From positions 1 to 8,835 of the forward strand of contig JACMMM010000773.1 of assembly GCA_014379065.1 (NCBI GenBank): a stretch of 8,835 bases of DNA, given 5' to 3'. Position numbers and translations under genes: made by a program. The DNA is from Saprospiraceae bacterium (GTDB lineage: Bacteria > Bacteroidota > Bacteroidia > Chitinophagales > Saprospiraceae). This document shows positions 1 to 7,630 of this stretch, in pieces; positions within the stretch are counted from its first letter, which is position 1, and each line of letters opens with the position of its first letter. The notes under the pieces were generated by a model that did no database searches, was not told where the DNA came from, and saw nothing but the letters and a program-made list of their open reading frames with translations.

Positions 1-2174
1 AGGGGCCCTCTAAAAACCCCAATGGTGGCTATTGGGGTATGGGGCGCACCAAACACGTAGCCTTCCACCCTACTGACCCGCTCGTTTTTTTTGTAGGTAC
101 ACCTGATGGTGGACTTTGGAAAACCACCGACGGAGGTCTGCATTGGGCAGCACTTGGCGATGGCCTGCCTTACTTACCCGTGAGCGTCATCCTTATAGAC
201 TACCTACACCCCGACATTATGTACCTCTCACTTGGCGACAAAGGCGGCTGGTGGAACTGGAATCTTGGCGTGTATAAAAGCACCAATGGCGGCAACACTT
301 GGGTACCTACCGGGCTGGACTGGGAACTCTCTGAGGAAAACGTGATCTACAACATGGTGATGTCACCCAGCAATCCGCAAGTCATTTTTGCTGCCACGAA
401 CAAGGGTATCCGCCGCACGGTAGATGGTGGAGACACTTGGGCTACGCTCCAAACAGGGGAATACACGGACATCGAATTCCATCCAGGCAACGATTCCACG
501 CTCTATGCCGCACACCACGATTATTGGGGTACCAGCCAAGTGGTGAAAACCACAGACGGCGGCGAAACTTGGACACAAGTCTCTAATTTTCAAACCTCCC
601 AAAACGATCTTCGTTTGTCCGTCAGCCCACTGATGACCGACTGGCTTGGGGTTCACTTTTCAAACGGCAAGCGTTTTTTACTTTCCAAAGACGGTGGGCT
701 TAGCTACACGGACAATGCTGCGCCAGAAGATGATTGGGGTGTTTTTAATTTTTCCGCCTCAGACTCGAATATCATTTACCTCGCTGGCGTATCGGTGAGC
801 CGTTCTATTGACCAAGGTGCCACTTGGGAAAAAATCACCCACTGGTACAACGACGGTGTTCACGCAGAGGTTCACGCAGACGCTCATGACTTGGTTCACA
901 GCCCACATAATGACCATGAAATCTGGTACTGCAACGACGGCGGCATTTACCGCTACAATGAGACCTCGCAAAGCTGGACGGATTTTTCGAGCGGCCTTGC
1001 CATCGCGCAATTTTACCGCATTGCGGTGAGCCAATCGGGCATACTCAAAATCGCAGCAGGCTCGCAGGACAACGGTGGCTGGTTGCGATCTTTCGGATGG
1101 GCACACACCAATGGAGGCGACGCGATGTGCCAGATCATTGATCCTACCAACAGCAACATTATTTTTACGGAATATTACGGTGGCAACGACATTTATCGTT
1201 CCACCAATGGCTACCTTACAAATGTCAACATTGCCGACAATATCCCTGGCGAACCTTCTGGCGATTGGGTTACGCCTTTCATTCTTAACACACAAAACCC
1301 AAAGACTTTCCTCGTGGGTTTTGAAGATGTATTCCGCTCCTTTGATCGTGGCGACCATTTTCACAAAATCAGCAATAACCTTACGGGAGGTGCAGACAAT
1401 GACTTGCGCGACATCGCTATGTCGGAAAGCGATACCAATTTCATTGTAGCTACGAGGGTAAATCGCGTTTACAAAACCAATAATGGTGGCCAAACCTGGA
1501 CAAGCAAACCCGTGTCCACCACAGAAGACATCACGCGAATAGCCATACACCCCAGTAACAACCAGCGAATGTGGGTGACCAAAAGTGGCTATGCTGTGGG
1601 CAAAAAAGTTTTCACTACGACCAATGGTTGGCTTGGCTTACAAAACATTTCGGGCAACCTTCCCAATGTGCCCATCAATTGTATCCTCTACGATTCCATT
1701 ACCAATTACTTGATCGTAGGCACGGACATCGGCGTGTTCTACACAGATGCTGACAGTATTGATTGGAAACCCTACGGGATGGGGATGCCGGCTGTGTACG
1801 TTTTGGATCTGAAAATCCGTAACTCCACGAGAAAACTTTACGCGGGCACCCATGGGCGCGGCGTTTATTCGGTGGACTTGCAAACATTGGTGGGAACGGA
1901 TGACCCATCTTCCGCCAAGCTGGAAGCCCGCGTTTTCCCAAATCCAACACGCAATGTATTGATGTTCAAAAGCGAGAACGCAGCAATTTTTGAAGGCAAA
2001 ATCGAACTGTTCGATGCGATGGGGCGCCGGGTTTTGAGCAAAAAAATCGCCCGTCAGGAACTGGATGAAGTGGTGCTGGATGTAGCCGCGCTACCTACTG
2101 GATTTTATTGTCTGAGCGCTGTGGATAGCGAAGGAAGGGCGATGTTGTTGGACAAGGTGGTGGTGTTGAAGTGA
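1..2174 (+). CDS. Secreted Asp-box (BNR/sortilin-like) repeat protein with T9SS C-terminal sorting domain, 5' partial
   Basis: The frame is open from base 3 with no stop before the first ATG at 39. The residues before that Met (GPSKNPNGGYWG) fit the family, so the gene begins outside the window and the ATG at 39 is internal. About 723 residues are visible. Numbering from Met39, Asp-box motifs of the form S/T-x-D/N-x-G-x-T-W recur (TTDGGLHW, STNGGNTW, TVDGGDTW, TTDGGETW, SIDQGATW, TNNGGQTW), which indicates a sortilin/VPS10-like or exo-alpha-sialidase-like beta-propeller. From about residue 630 the end carries a type A T9SS sorting domain (VFPNPTRNVL, ELFDAMGRRV, LDVAALPTGFY, final KVVVLK). 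By family knowledge such proteins are exported by Sec, cross the outer membrane by T9SS and are anchored or released at the surface. The substrate is unknown; enzyme activity should not be assumed because many of these repeats are structural. The last codons lie in the left arm of the palindrome at 2164-2254. Confidence 0.9.
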   Translation, partial: GPSKNPNGGYWGMGRTKHVAFHPTDPLVFFVGTPDGGLWKTTDGGLHWAALGDGLPYLPVSVILIDYLHPDIMYLSLGDKGGWWNWNLGVYKSTNGGNTWVPTGLDWELSEENVIYNMVMSPSNPQVIFAATNKGIRRTVDGGDTWATLQTGEYTDIEFHPGNDSTLYAAHHDYWGTSQVVKTTDGGETWTQVSNFQTSQNDLRLSVSPLMTDWLGVHFSNGKRFLLSKDGGLSYTDNAAPEDDWGVFNFSASDSNIIYLAGVSVSRSIDQGATWEKITHWYNDGVHAEVHADAHDLVHSPHNDHEIWYCNDGGIYRYNETSQSWTDFSSGLAIAQFYRIAVSQSGILKIAAGSQDNGGWLRSFGWAHTNGGDAMCQIIDPTNSNIIFTEYYGGNDIYRSTNGYLTNVNIADNIPGEPSGDWVTPFILNTQNPKTFLVGFEDVFRSFDRGDHFHKISNNLTGGADNDLRDIAMSESDTNFIVATRVNRVYKTNNGGQTWTSKPVSTTEDITRIAIHPSNNQRMWVTKSGYAVGKKVFTTTNGWLGLQNISGNLPNVPINCILYDSITNYLIVGTDIGVFYTDADSIDWKPYGMGMPAVYVLDLKIRNSTRKLYAGTHGRGVYSVDLQTLVGTDDPSSAKLEARVFPNPTRNVLMFKSENAAIFEGKIELFDAMGRRVLSKKIARQELDEVVLDVAALPTGFYCLSAVDSEGRAMLLDKVVVLK

Positions 2175-2254
2175 GGTTTCGGTGAGCCGTATGGTCATAG
2201 GATGACTCAAAGTCATCCTATGACTATACGGCTCACCAGAACCTCACTTCAACA
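2164..2254. repeat. 44-bp near-perfect palindrome with 3-nt loop over two convergent gene ends
   Basis: Bases 2164-2207 pair with 2211-2254 around the loop CAA (2208-2210). Of 44 positions, 41 are Watson-Crick pairs. In plus-strand RNA two of the other three are G-U wobbles and one is a C-A mismatch. The left arm contains the last codons and TGA (2172-2174) of the plus-strand secreted protein; the right arm contains the last codons and TGA (2233-2235) of the minus-strand hypothetical gene. It would make a very stable hairpin in transcripts from either side and may act as a two-way terminator or 3'-end protector. No run of U follows either arm, so it is not a standard intrinsic terminator. Confidence 0.9.
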
Positions 2255-2718
2255 ATCCTCAAGCGGTGTTTTTTGCCCAACCTTAATTTCCGGGGTGTCG
2301 TCAAAAACCAGCCTGTACCGAATGATCCAACAGCAATACTGTATAGCTTTACCGGGTCCACATCTTTGTCTTGATATCCAAAACGACCAATCGTAGTGGC
2401 CAATGCAAGAGATGCCCCGAGCGAGTACGCAGCGCCACCCAAAATTCGCCAGATGGGCTGGCGGCGCATCTTTATGGTTTGAATTTCTGAAAGTTTTACG
2501 GCAAAATTGTCCAACATCAAGGTGTTGGTTTCGGGCAAAATGTCCGTGATGGTACGCTGATACCAGTAATCTTCTTCTCCCACAAGTCTAAAGCGGAGCG
2601 CATCGCCCGTATAGAATTTGGTCGTGCGGGCACGGTTGGCGCGTTCGAGGAGGAGCATTTTTTGGCCAAAGGCAGAAAAAGCGGAGAGGCAAAAAAATAG
2701 TAGTAGAAATGTGCGCAT
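2233..2718 (-). CDS. Small exported hypothetical protein
   Basis: A 161-residue protein of no family I can name. It begins with a clear Sec signal peptide (MRTFLLLFFCLSAFSAFGQ), likely cut after about residue 18 at AFG-Q. Residues about 30-83 are a soluble stretch (FYTGDALRFRLVGEEDYWYQ, then TLMLDNFAVKLSEIQTIK). This is followed by two hydrophobic stretches at about 90-110 and 124-140, and a basic tail ending RLRIVEVRFW. The overall plan suggests a small envelope protein with one or two membrane segments. It starts 49 nt after the cysteine desulfurase stop on the same strand with no terminator between, so they are probably co-transcribed. Its final six codons, including the stop, lie in the right arm of the 44-bp palindrome, and it converges on the secreted-protein gene. 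The start is a real ATG (2716-2718) directly before the signal peptide. Confidence 0.75.
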   Translation of the reverse strand: MRTFLLLFFCLSAFSAFGQKMLLLERANRARTTKFYTGDALRFRLVGEEDYWYQRTITDILPETNTLMLDNFAVKLSEIQTIKMRRQPIWRILGGAAYSLGASLALATTIGRFGYQDKDVDPVKLYSIAVGSFGTGWFLTTPRKLRLGKKHRLRIVEVRFW

Positions 2719-2767
2719 GGTGGAATTTTTGGGAAGGAACGCAGAAGCCTCAATATCGCGGCTAAGA

Positions 2768-3922
2768 TTAGACAGCTATCATTTCCCGCACGGGTAAAAT
2801 CGTTTTCAGTTTTTCCACTACAAAATCCACCTCTGCGCGGGTATTGTAGTGCGAAAACGAGAATCGAATGCTCTTCCGAGCAGGGTCAGCATGCATAGCT
2901 TCTAGCACATGGCTGCCTTTTTCCGAGCCGCTTGAACAAGCAGAACCACCCGAGCAACTGATGCCCGCAATATCAAGGCTAAGCAGTAGCATTTCGTTTT
3001 TCGGATTGGGCGGGAAAGACACATTGAGCACGGTATAAAGACTTGCACCATCACAGTCGCCATTGAAGTGGATGTCCTCAAACTCCTCTAAAAGCCTTTC
3101 TTTCAGATAGTTGCGGACATCGCAGATATGCTCAACCCGCAAGCTCATTTCGGCGGTTGCGAGCTCCAGCGCTTTTGCCAAGCCGACAATACCGTACACG
3201 TTTTCAGTGCCGCCGCGCATGTTGCGCTCCTGCGCTCCGCCGTCAATAAATGGCTTGATGGGCGAATCGGGACTTATATAAATAAAGCCTACTCCCTTGG
3301 GGCCGTGGAATTTATGCGCCGCGCCAGACAGGAAATTGACGGGTGTTTCTTGCACACTGAGGGGGAAATGACCAACGGTCTGCACCGTATCCGAATGGAA
3401 AAGCGCCCCATATTGACGACACAAACCGGACACCTTGCCCAGATCAATCATGGTACCGATTTCGTTGTTGGCATGCATGAGCGACACGAGTGTTTTTTTC
3501 CCATTAGATTCCGCCAGCGCCTTTTCTAATGCTTGATAATCAGGTCTTCCAACAACATCTACCGGTAGCCACACGACTTCCACGCCATTCACTTTCTCCA
3601 CCGTTTCAATGGCATGTGTGCCGCAGTGGTGCTCGGTCGGGCTACTAATGATCCGTTGAACACCCAGGTCACGCACAGCGCATTTGATGGCCATATTGTT
3701 GCTTTCCGTACCACCTGAGGTAAAGAAAATTTCTCCTGTGCCGGCTCCGATGCTCTGTGCTACGGATTTACGAGCAGATTCCACCGCAGCGCGTACGCTC
3801 CTACCCTCGGCATGTATGCTCGATGGGTTGCCGTATTGGCCGCGCAAGATGGGCAGCATCGCGTTGATGACCTCTTCGGAAATGGGGGTGGTGGCGGCGT
3901 TGTCGAAATAGACTCGTTGCAT
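2768..3922 (-). CDS. Cysteine desulfurase, IscS/NifS type (class V aminotransferase fold)
   Basis: A 384-residue PLP enzyme that takes sulfur from L-cysteine, giving alanine and a protein persulfide used for Fe-S clusters or tRNA thiolation. Visible in order: N-terminal YFDNAATTP, the SGGTESNN cofactor loop (69-76), TEHH with H98 positioned to stack on PLP, HANNEIGT (150-157), HSDTVQ with D178 and Q181 contacting PLP, AHKFHGPKG with the Schiff-base lysine K204, RGGTEN (236-241), and the catalytic loop SGGSACSSGS with active cysteine C329. Length and all key residues are normal, so it should be active. The extended cysteine loop fits group I (IscS/NifS) rather than SufS. No IscU, SufE or thiouridylase gene is adjacent, so the acceptor is unknown. 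Start ATG (3920-3922) gives the standard N-terminus. It lies only 11 nt from the end of a 28-bp inverted repeat, which could affect its expression. Confidence 0.95.
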   Translation of the reverse strand: MQRVYFDNAATTPISEEVINAMLPILRGQYGNPSSIHAEGRSVRAAVESARKSVAQSIGAGTGEIFFTSGGTESNNMAIKCAVRDLGVQRIISSPTEHHCGTHAIETVEKVNGVEVVWLPVDVVGRPDYQALEKALAESNGKKTLVSLMHANNEIGTMIDLGKVSGLCRQYGALFHSDTVQTVGHFPLSVQETPVNFLSGAAHKFHGPKGVGFIYISPDSPIKPFIDGGAQERNMRGGTENVYGIVGLAKALELATAEMSLRVEHICDVRNYLKERLLEEFEDIHFNGDCDGASLYTVLNVSFPPNPKNEMLLLSLDIAGISCSGGSACSSGSEKGSHVLEAMHADPARKSIRFSFSHYNTRAEVDFVVEKLKTILPVREMIAV

Positions 3923-3933
3923 GGAATTCGCTT

Positions 3934-4057
3934 AAAAAGGTTGATGAGGGTTTATAAAGTTGATTAGAGTTGATGGTTGAATCTGAAAAGTCCTAAATCG
4001 GTATTTGAGTGCGTTTATAAACCCTGATAAACTTTATAAACCCTCATCAACCTTTTT
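3934..4057. repeat. Perfect 28-bp inverted repeat with 68-nt loop, built of GTTGAT and GTTTATAAA units
   Basis: Bases 3934-3961 are the exact reverse complement of 4030-4057. The loop 3962-4029 holds further related pieces: GTTGATTA, GTTGATGG, and a second copy of TTTATAAACCCT at 4014-4025, which also occurs at 4033-4044. The element fills nearly all of the gap between the DinB-like stop (4059) and the cysteine desulfurase ATG (3922). In minus-strand RNA the 3' arm ends in five U, so it could end the upstream transcript. If transcription continues, the hairpin is a leader element 11 nt from the next start codon. No TAnnTTTG promoter was seen inside the loop on the minus strand. Confidence 0.85.
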
Positions 4058-4058
4058 T

Positions 4059-4499
4059 TCATATCAACCTTCGGTGATAATTAACCTGCCCCAAATGGTA
4101 GTTCAGGTGCGTAAGCAAGTGGAGCAGCATATACCGAGTCGTCACCACTTTGCCGTGTTTTTCTTGGGGGTAAATTTTGTCAAAATCTGCTTCCTGAATT
4201 TCTTGAAGGATATTTTTTAGCATTAAAATGGTCTGATCAATGCTCAAAAGCAATTCGGCGCGAGGGATATTTTTCAGCGCAAACTCATCGTCTCGTTGAC
4301 GAACATAACCTGTGTTGCCCAACACCGAACCGACGAAATGGTTGAGGTTGCCAATCAGGTGCAAGCACAGATTACCCGCTGAATTGCTGATGCCGGGGCG
4401 AATTTCCCAAATGGCAGACTCTTCGACGTAAAGGCCGATTTCCTCTTTTAGTTTGAGGAGTTCGCGTTCGAAGAATTCGAGGAGGATCGGTGAAAGCAT
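4059..4499 (-). CDS. DinB-like (DUF1572-type) four-helix-bundle protein
   Basis: A 146-residue protein of the DinB/YfiT-like putative metalloenzyme superfamily. Residues 35-55 (PGISNSAGNLCLHLIGNLNH) give the first likely metal-ligand histidine, H47, and residues 127-146 (LHLLTHLNYHLGQVNYHRRL) give H131 and H135 near the C-terminus. This His, then His-x3-His pattern is the expected ligand set. Relatives are thiol-transferase-like or of unknown role; no activity can be assigned here. I chose ATG at 4497-4499. An upstream TTG at 4533-4535 would add 12 residues overlapping the ATPase gene, and those residues do not look like the family. The ATG starts one base after the ATPase stop (TGA T ATG), so translation is probably coupled. 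GC content in a sampled line is about 53%, like the housekeeping neighbours and unlike the ATPase gene. Confidence 0.85.
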   Translation of the reverse strand: MLSPILLEFFERELLKLKEEIGLYVEESAIWEIRPGISNSAGNLCLHLIGNLNHFVGSVLGNTGYVRQRDDEFALKNIPRAELLLSIDQTILMLKNILQEIQEADFDKIYPQEKHGKVVTTRYMLLHLLTHLNYHLGQVNYHRRLI

Positions 4500-4500
4500 A

Positions 4501-6141
4501 TCAACTGTTAAGCAATAATTTGATTTTTTCAGCAAACCAATTGGTTTTGGCCAAGTCGCTCTTGGCGATATTTTGCCGTTGAACGAGTTGTGTACAATAG
4601 GTTTTCATCGGTAAGATTTTGTAGAAATCTTCAAAATTTTCAGATTCTAATAGCGTATAAAACATTTTTGCTTGTTCGAGATTTTCACCTTCGTTGGCAA
4701 AACGCTTGCGGAACAGAGGCTTTTTTGATTCGGGCTCTTTGAAGTAAGGGTATTCCGTACGTTTAAGCGGAATACTTCGATCAATATCTTTTTTCACTTT
4801 GTTTTTTTCACGCTTGATATCAATTGCATACTTTTCTCTGTCGAATTGAACACCATGCGCATGATGATAATCAGCCAAATTTTCTGGATGAAAAAGGTAG
4901 TTTTCTATTGAGTAATAGTCCAATACAAACAATGTGTGGTAATGCTCCCTGATTATTTTCACATCGTCATCAGTCAAATAATCGCGGTCAACAATGCCGC
5001 TATATTGACCGCTTCGAACTTTATGAAAAACCGCATTGCGCTTAAGTTCGCCGATGAAAAGCAAGCCTGGCAAGTTAAGTGATGCATAAATATTTTTGTC
5101 GTTCCCTTCCACAAAAAAGAGGCGGTTTAGCTTTAAAAGCGATGACAGAAAATCCTTGCCTACAGCGATGTCGTAAACTTCGACGTGTTCTTTCGGAACA
5201 GGGAAAAGTGTTTGCGGAAGATCGAAATCAAGCTCATCTAAATCAAACGTAACTGCCTCTGGCGATTCTTGAGCAAAACGAATAAAGCCGAGAGAATGGC
5301 TTGCCGTCCAGAGTTGACATCCTTCGGGAATCCATGTTTCAACAATTTCTTTCAGCAATGCATATTGGAGTGCAGTATTTAGGTGCGCATCCATTTCGTC
5401 AATGAAAAAGATGGTTTTTTGATGGTAACGGTCTCGCACCAAAAAATTTAATAATAGCGTGACTACTTGTTTTTCACCATGACTAAGTAAGTCATAGTTG
5501 ATTTCCACCTCTCCTTTTTTAAATAACAGTTTAGCCGGCAGCCCGGGAGTGTCGGCCTCTTCAAAACGCAGTATTTGGATTGCGGTGTTCTCATCATTGC
5601 CAAGCACGTTTCGCAGCGATTGATTGAAGGGATCTATAAAACTCTTGAAAATCTCTAACGTGTCCGCGCTTTTGCCCTCAAAAGTGGGTGCACGAAGTGC
5701 TTGATTTATATCGCTAATATATTTGAATACATCATTTTGGAAGCGGTTGTCTGCGTCAATGTAAAACTGAGGAGCATCCTCATCATTTTTCACTGCGCCA
5801 ATGTTGCCTTGTGCAGCGATGCGCGGCATTATCCGATTGCTACTGCGGCCATAGAATTGCGATATCAGCTCAGCTCCAACTGGATAAGTTTGGTCAACCT
5901 TGTGGATTGTCTGCCCGTCAGTCAAAGTCACAAGGGCTGAAATCTGTACACCAGCCTTTTTTTCATAATAATCAACTATCTTTTTGGGCTTTCTAATCCA
6001 TTCAAACGCATCAAAAATGCTGCTCTTTCCACTCCCGTTTGCTCCAATAAGCAGCACCAATTTGGCAGATGCTGGGATGTCACGCAGTTCCAAGTGAGTG
6101 AACCGTTTGAAATTTTCGAGCGTGATACTTGTGATGCGCAT
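4501..6141 (-). CDS. AAA ATPase fused to DUF4435/TOPRIM-like domain, candidate single-gene PARIS-like defence protein
   Basis: A 546-residue protein. N-terminal SMC/ABC-type AAA domain (about 1-310): MRITSITLENFKRF, Walker A GANGSGKS (33-40, K39), signature-like LLSHGEKQ (218-225), Walker B TIFFIDEMDAHL (243-254, D248/E249), and a switch histidine in TASHS (H282). The C-terminal part (about 335-546) has the acidic pattern of DUF4435, a TOPRIM-related nuclease fold: LFFVEGNDKNIY (E345), GIVDRDY (D385, D387), and LDYYSIENYLF (E413), then a basic helical tail. Family knowledge: PARIS pairs an AAA15 ATPase (AriA) with a DUF4435 effector (AriB), and fused forms exist. A more general OLD-like ATPase-nuclease is the alternative. 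All motifs look intact. ATG at 6139-6141 is preferred over a TTG 12 codons upstream. It lies 58 nt after glmM with no obvious terminator. Five sampled sequence lines average about 37% GC against roughly 47-60% in the neighbours, suggesting horizontal acquisition. Confidence 0.85.
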   Translation of the reverse strand: MRITSITLENFKRFTHLELRDIPASAKLVLLIGANGSGKSSIFDAFEWIRKPKKIVDYYEKKAGVQISALVTLTDGQTIHKVDQTYPVGAELISQFYGRSSNRIMPRIAAQGNIGAVKNDEDAPQFYIDADNRFQNDVFKYISDINQALRAPTFEGKSADTLEIFKSFIDPFNQSLRNVLGNDENTAIQILRFEEADTPGLPAKLLFKKGEVEINYDLLSHGEKQVVTLLLNFLVRDRYHQKTIFFIDEMDAHLNTALQYALLKEIVETWIPEGCQLWTASHSLGFIRFAQESPEAVTFDLDELDFDLPQTLFPVPKEHVEVYDIAVGKDFLSSLLKLNRLFFVEGNDKNIYASLNLPGLLFIGELKRNAVFHKVRSGQYSGIVDRDYLTDDDVKIIREHYHTLFVLDYYSIENYLFHPENLADYHHAHGVQFDREKYAIDIKREKNKVKKDIDRSIPLKRTEYPYFKEPESKKPLFRKRFANEGENLEQAKMFYTLLESENFEDFYKILPMKTYCTQLVQRQNIAKSDLAKTNWFAEKIKLLLNS

Positions 6142-6199
6142 AATGTTAAAGCGTTTTCCAATCAGCGGGAACACCAAAAGGCTTTTTTAGGAGATAAAA

Positions 6200-7579
6200 C
6201 TACTTCATCTCCCCAATATCCGCCATAATCTTCTTCGCCAAATTTCCCGCAATTACCGCTGAATGGCTTTCGGAATAAACCCGTATAATCGGTTCGGTAT
6301 TGGAGGGGCGCAGGTGTACCCAGCCATCCTCAAAGTCAATTTTGAGACCGTCTTCGGTATTGATTTGCTCCCGGTGGTATTTTTCCCGCAGTGCTGCAAA
6401 GATTTTTTCAAGGTTGATATCGGGCGAGCGGTCGATTTTAGATTTGGCCATGTGGTAGTCAGGGTATGTCTTGCGCAGCCTTGAAATCTGCTTGCCAGAC
6501 TGCGCCAAATGACTGAGAAACAGGGCAATACCGATCAGTGCATCACGACCATAATGTAGCTCTGGAACAATGATTCCACCATTGCCTTCACCTCCTATAA
6601 TCGCTTTAACCGCCTTCATTTTGTCAACCACATTTACTTCGCCAACTGCTGCCGCAAAGTATTCACCCCCATATTTCAGCGTCACATCGCGCAAAGCTCG
6701 GGTGCTGCTGAGGTTTGAGACCGTGTTGCCGCCACCATGTTTTGAAAGTACATAATCTGCTATGGCCACAAGGGTATATTCCTCGCCAAAAAGTTCGCCG
6801 TCTTCACACATAAACACGAGGCGATCCACATCCGGGTCCACTGCAATACCAAGATTTGCCTTATGAAATTTAACATCTGTGGCTAGCTGGCCAAGGTGTT
6901 CTTTCAAGGGTTCTGGGTTGTGGGCAAAGTGGCCCGTAATTTCACCATTGACCAGAATACATTGACAACCAAGTGCTTCGAGCAGGGGTGGAACGGCCAG
7001 AGCACCTGTGGAGTTAATCGTGTCCACCACGACCTTGAAGCCTTTGGCGCGAACCGTCTGAACATCCACGAGCGGATGGGCAAGGATTTGAGCGATGTGC
7101 TTTTTGATGTATGAACCGTCTTGACGATACGCGCCAAGTTTGTCCACACTAGCATATTCAACCGACTTTTGGGTCACCAAATCCAAGACTTCTGCGCCAT
7201 TTTTCGCGCTGATAAATTCACCTTTGTGATTGAGCAATTTCAGGGCGTTCCACTCCTTGGGATTGTGGCTTGCGGTGAGGATGATGCCGCCGCCCGCTTT
7301 TTCCAAAGGCACGGCAATTTCTACCGTGGGCGTAGTGCTTAGCCCAAGATCAACCACTGAAATACCCATACTCCGCAGGGTGTTCACCACCAATGCACTG
7401 GCGATTTCACCTGAAATACGCCCGTCGCGCCCCACCACGATATTGGGGTTACCTGTCGTGTTCAGCACCCACTGGCCAAAGGCTGCGGTACATTCCACGA
7501 TGTCTTGCGGGGTCAGATTGTCGCCCGGTCGCCCCCCGATGGTGCCGCGAAAACCGGAAATTGATTTGATGAGTGGCAA
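6200..7579 (-). CDS. glmM: Phosphoglucosamine mutase (alpha-D-phosphohexomutase family)
   Basis: A 459-residue phosphohexomutase, expected to convert glucosamine-6-phosphate to glucosamine-1-phosphate for UDP-GlcNAc, peptidoglycan and LPS synthesis in the cytoplasm. Motifs in order: N-terminal LIKSISGFRGTIGG, VGRDGR (49-54), catalytic phosphoserine loop TASHNP (S104), metal-binding DPDVDR (D248, D250, D252), sugar-binding GGEGNGG (329-335), and phosphate-binding RPSNTEP (424-430). The GEGNGG loop differs from the GEnSGH-type loop of E. coli-like GlmM and resembles the form I associate with Bacteroidota and archaeal mutases, so phosphomannomutase activity cannot be excluded. The start is TTG (7577-7579): it gives the standard family N-terminus, and no in-frame ATG lies just upstream. 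A -7-like promoter element lies 44 nt upstream. Confidence 0.92.
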   Translation of the reverse strand: MPLIKSISGFRGTIGGRPGDNLTPQDIVECTAAFGQWVLNTTGNPNIVVGRDGRISGEIASALVVNTLRSMGISVVDLGLSTTPTVEIAVPLEKAGGGIILTASHNPKEWNALKLLNHKGEFISAKNGAEVLDLVTQKSVEYASVDKLGAYRQDGSYIKKHIAQILAHPLVDVQTVRAKGFKVVVDTINSTGALAVPPLLEALGCQCILVNGEITGHFAHNPEPLKEHLGQLATDVKFHKANLGIAVDPDVDRLVFMCEDGELFGEEYTLVAIADYVLSKHGGGNTVSNLSSTRALRDVTLKYGGEYFAAAVGEVNVVDKMKAVKAIIGGEGNGGIIVPELHYGRDALIGIALFLSHLAQSGKQISRLRKTYPDYHMAKSKIDRSPDINLEKIFAALREKYHREQINTEDGLKIDFEDGWVHLRPSNTEPIIRVYSESHSAVIAGNLAKKIMADIGEMK

Positions 7580-7622
7580 GGTTTGTTGATTTGTCGATGT
7601 GTGGATTTGTTTATGGGGGCTG

Positions 7623-7630
7623 CAAAAGTA
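7623..7630 (-). promoter_or_regulatory. Bacteroidota -7 promoter element (TACTTTTG) for glmM
   Basis: On the minus strand the octamer TACTTTTG matches the Bacteroidota sigma-factor -7 consensus TAnnTTTG exactly. It lies 44 nt before the glmM TTG start and downstream of the DUF4249 terminator, which is the expected place. No clear TTG -33 element was seen at the usual distance, so the assignment rests on the -7 match and position. Confidence 0.55.

Noticed and set aside
759..1550. Long 263-codon open frame on the minus strand inside the secreted protein gene
   Set aside because: It is fully antisense to a well-supported Asp-box repeat protein. Its translation is Val/Ala/Arg-rich without recognisable motifs, as expected of a mirror frame.
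2164..2254. Palindrome as an integron attC site or insertion sequence end
   Set aside because: It lacks the RYYYAAC/GTTRRRY core boxes and unpaired bases of attC, and no integrase, transposase or target duplication is nearby.
2517..2753. Alternative 78-codon minus-strand frame over the exported hypothetical gene
   Set aside because: It overlaps the 161-residue frame, which has a clean signal peptide and ATG; the alternative has no coherent features.
4500..4535. N-terminal extension of the DinB-like protein from a TTG codon
   Set aside because: It would overlap the ATPase coding end, and the residues do not fit the family; the ATG just after the ATPase stop is preferred.
6142..6177. N-terminal extension of the ATPase from a TTG codon
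   Set aside because: The extra 12 residues precede the standard MRITSITLENF start of SMC-like ATPases; the internal ATG is the better start.
6142..6199. Terminator between glmM and the ATPase gene
   Set aside because: Only 4-bp A/T or TTCC/GGAA pairings were found, too weak for an intrinsic terminator; read-through is more likely.
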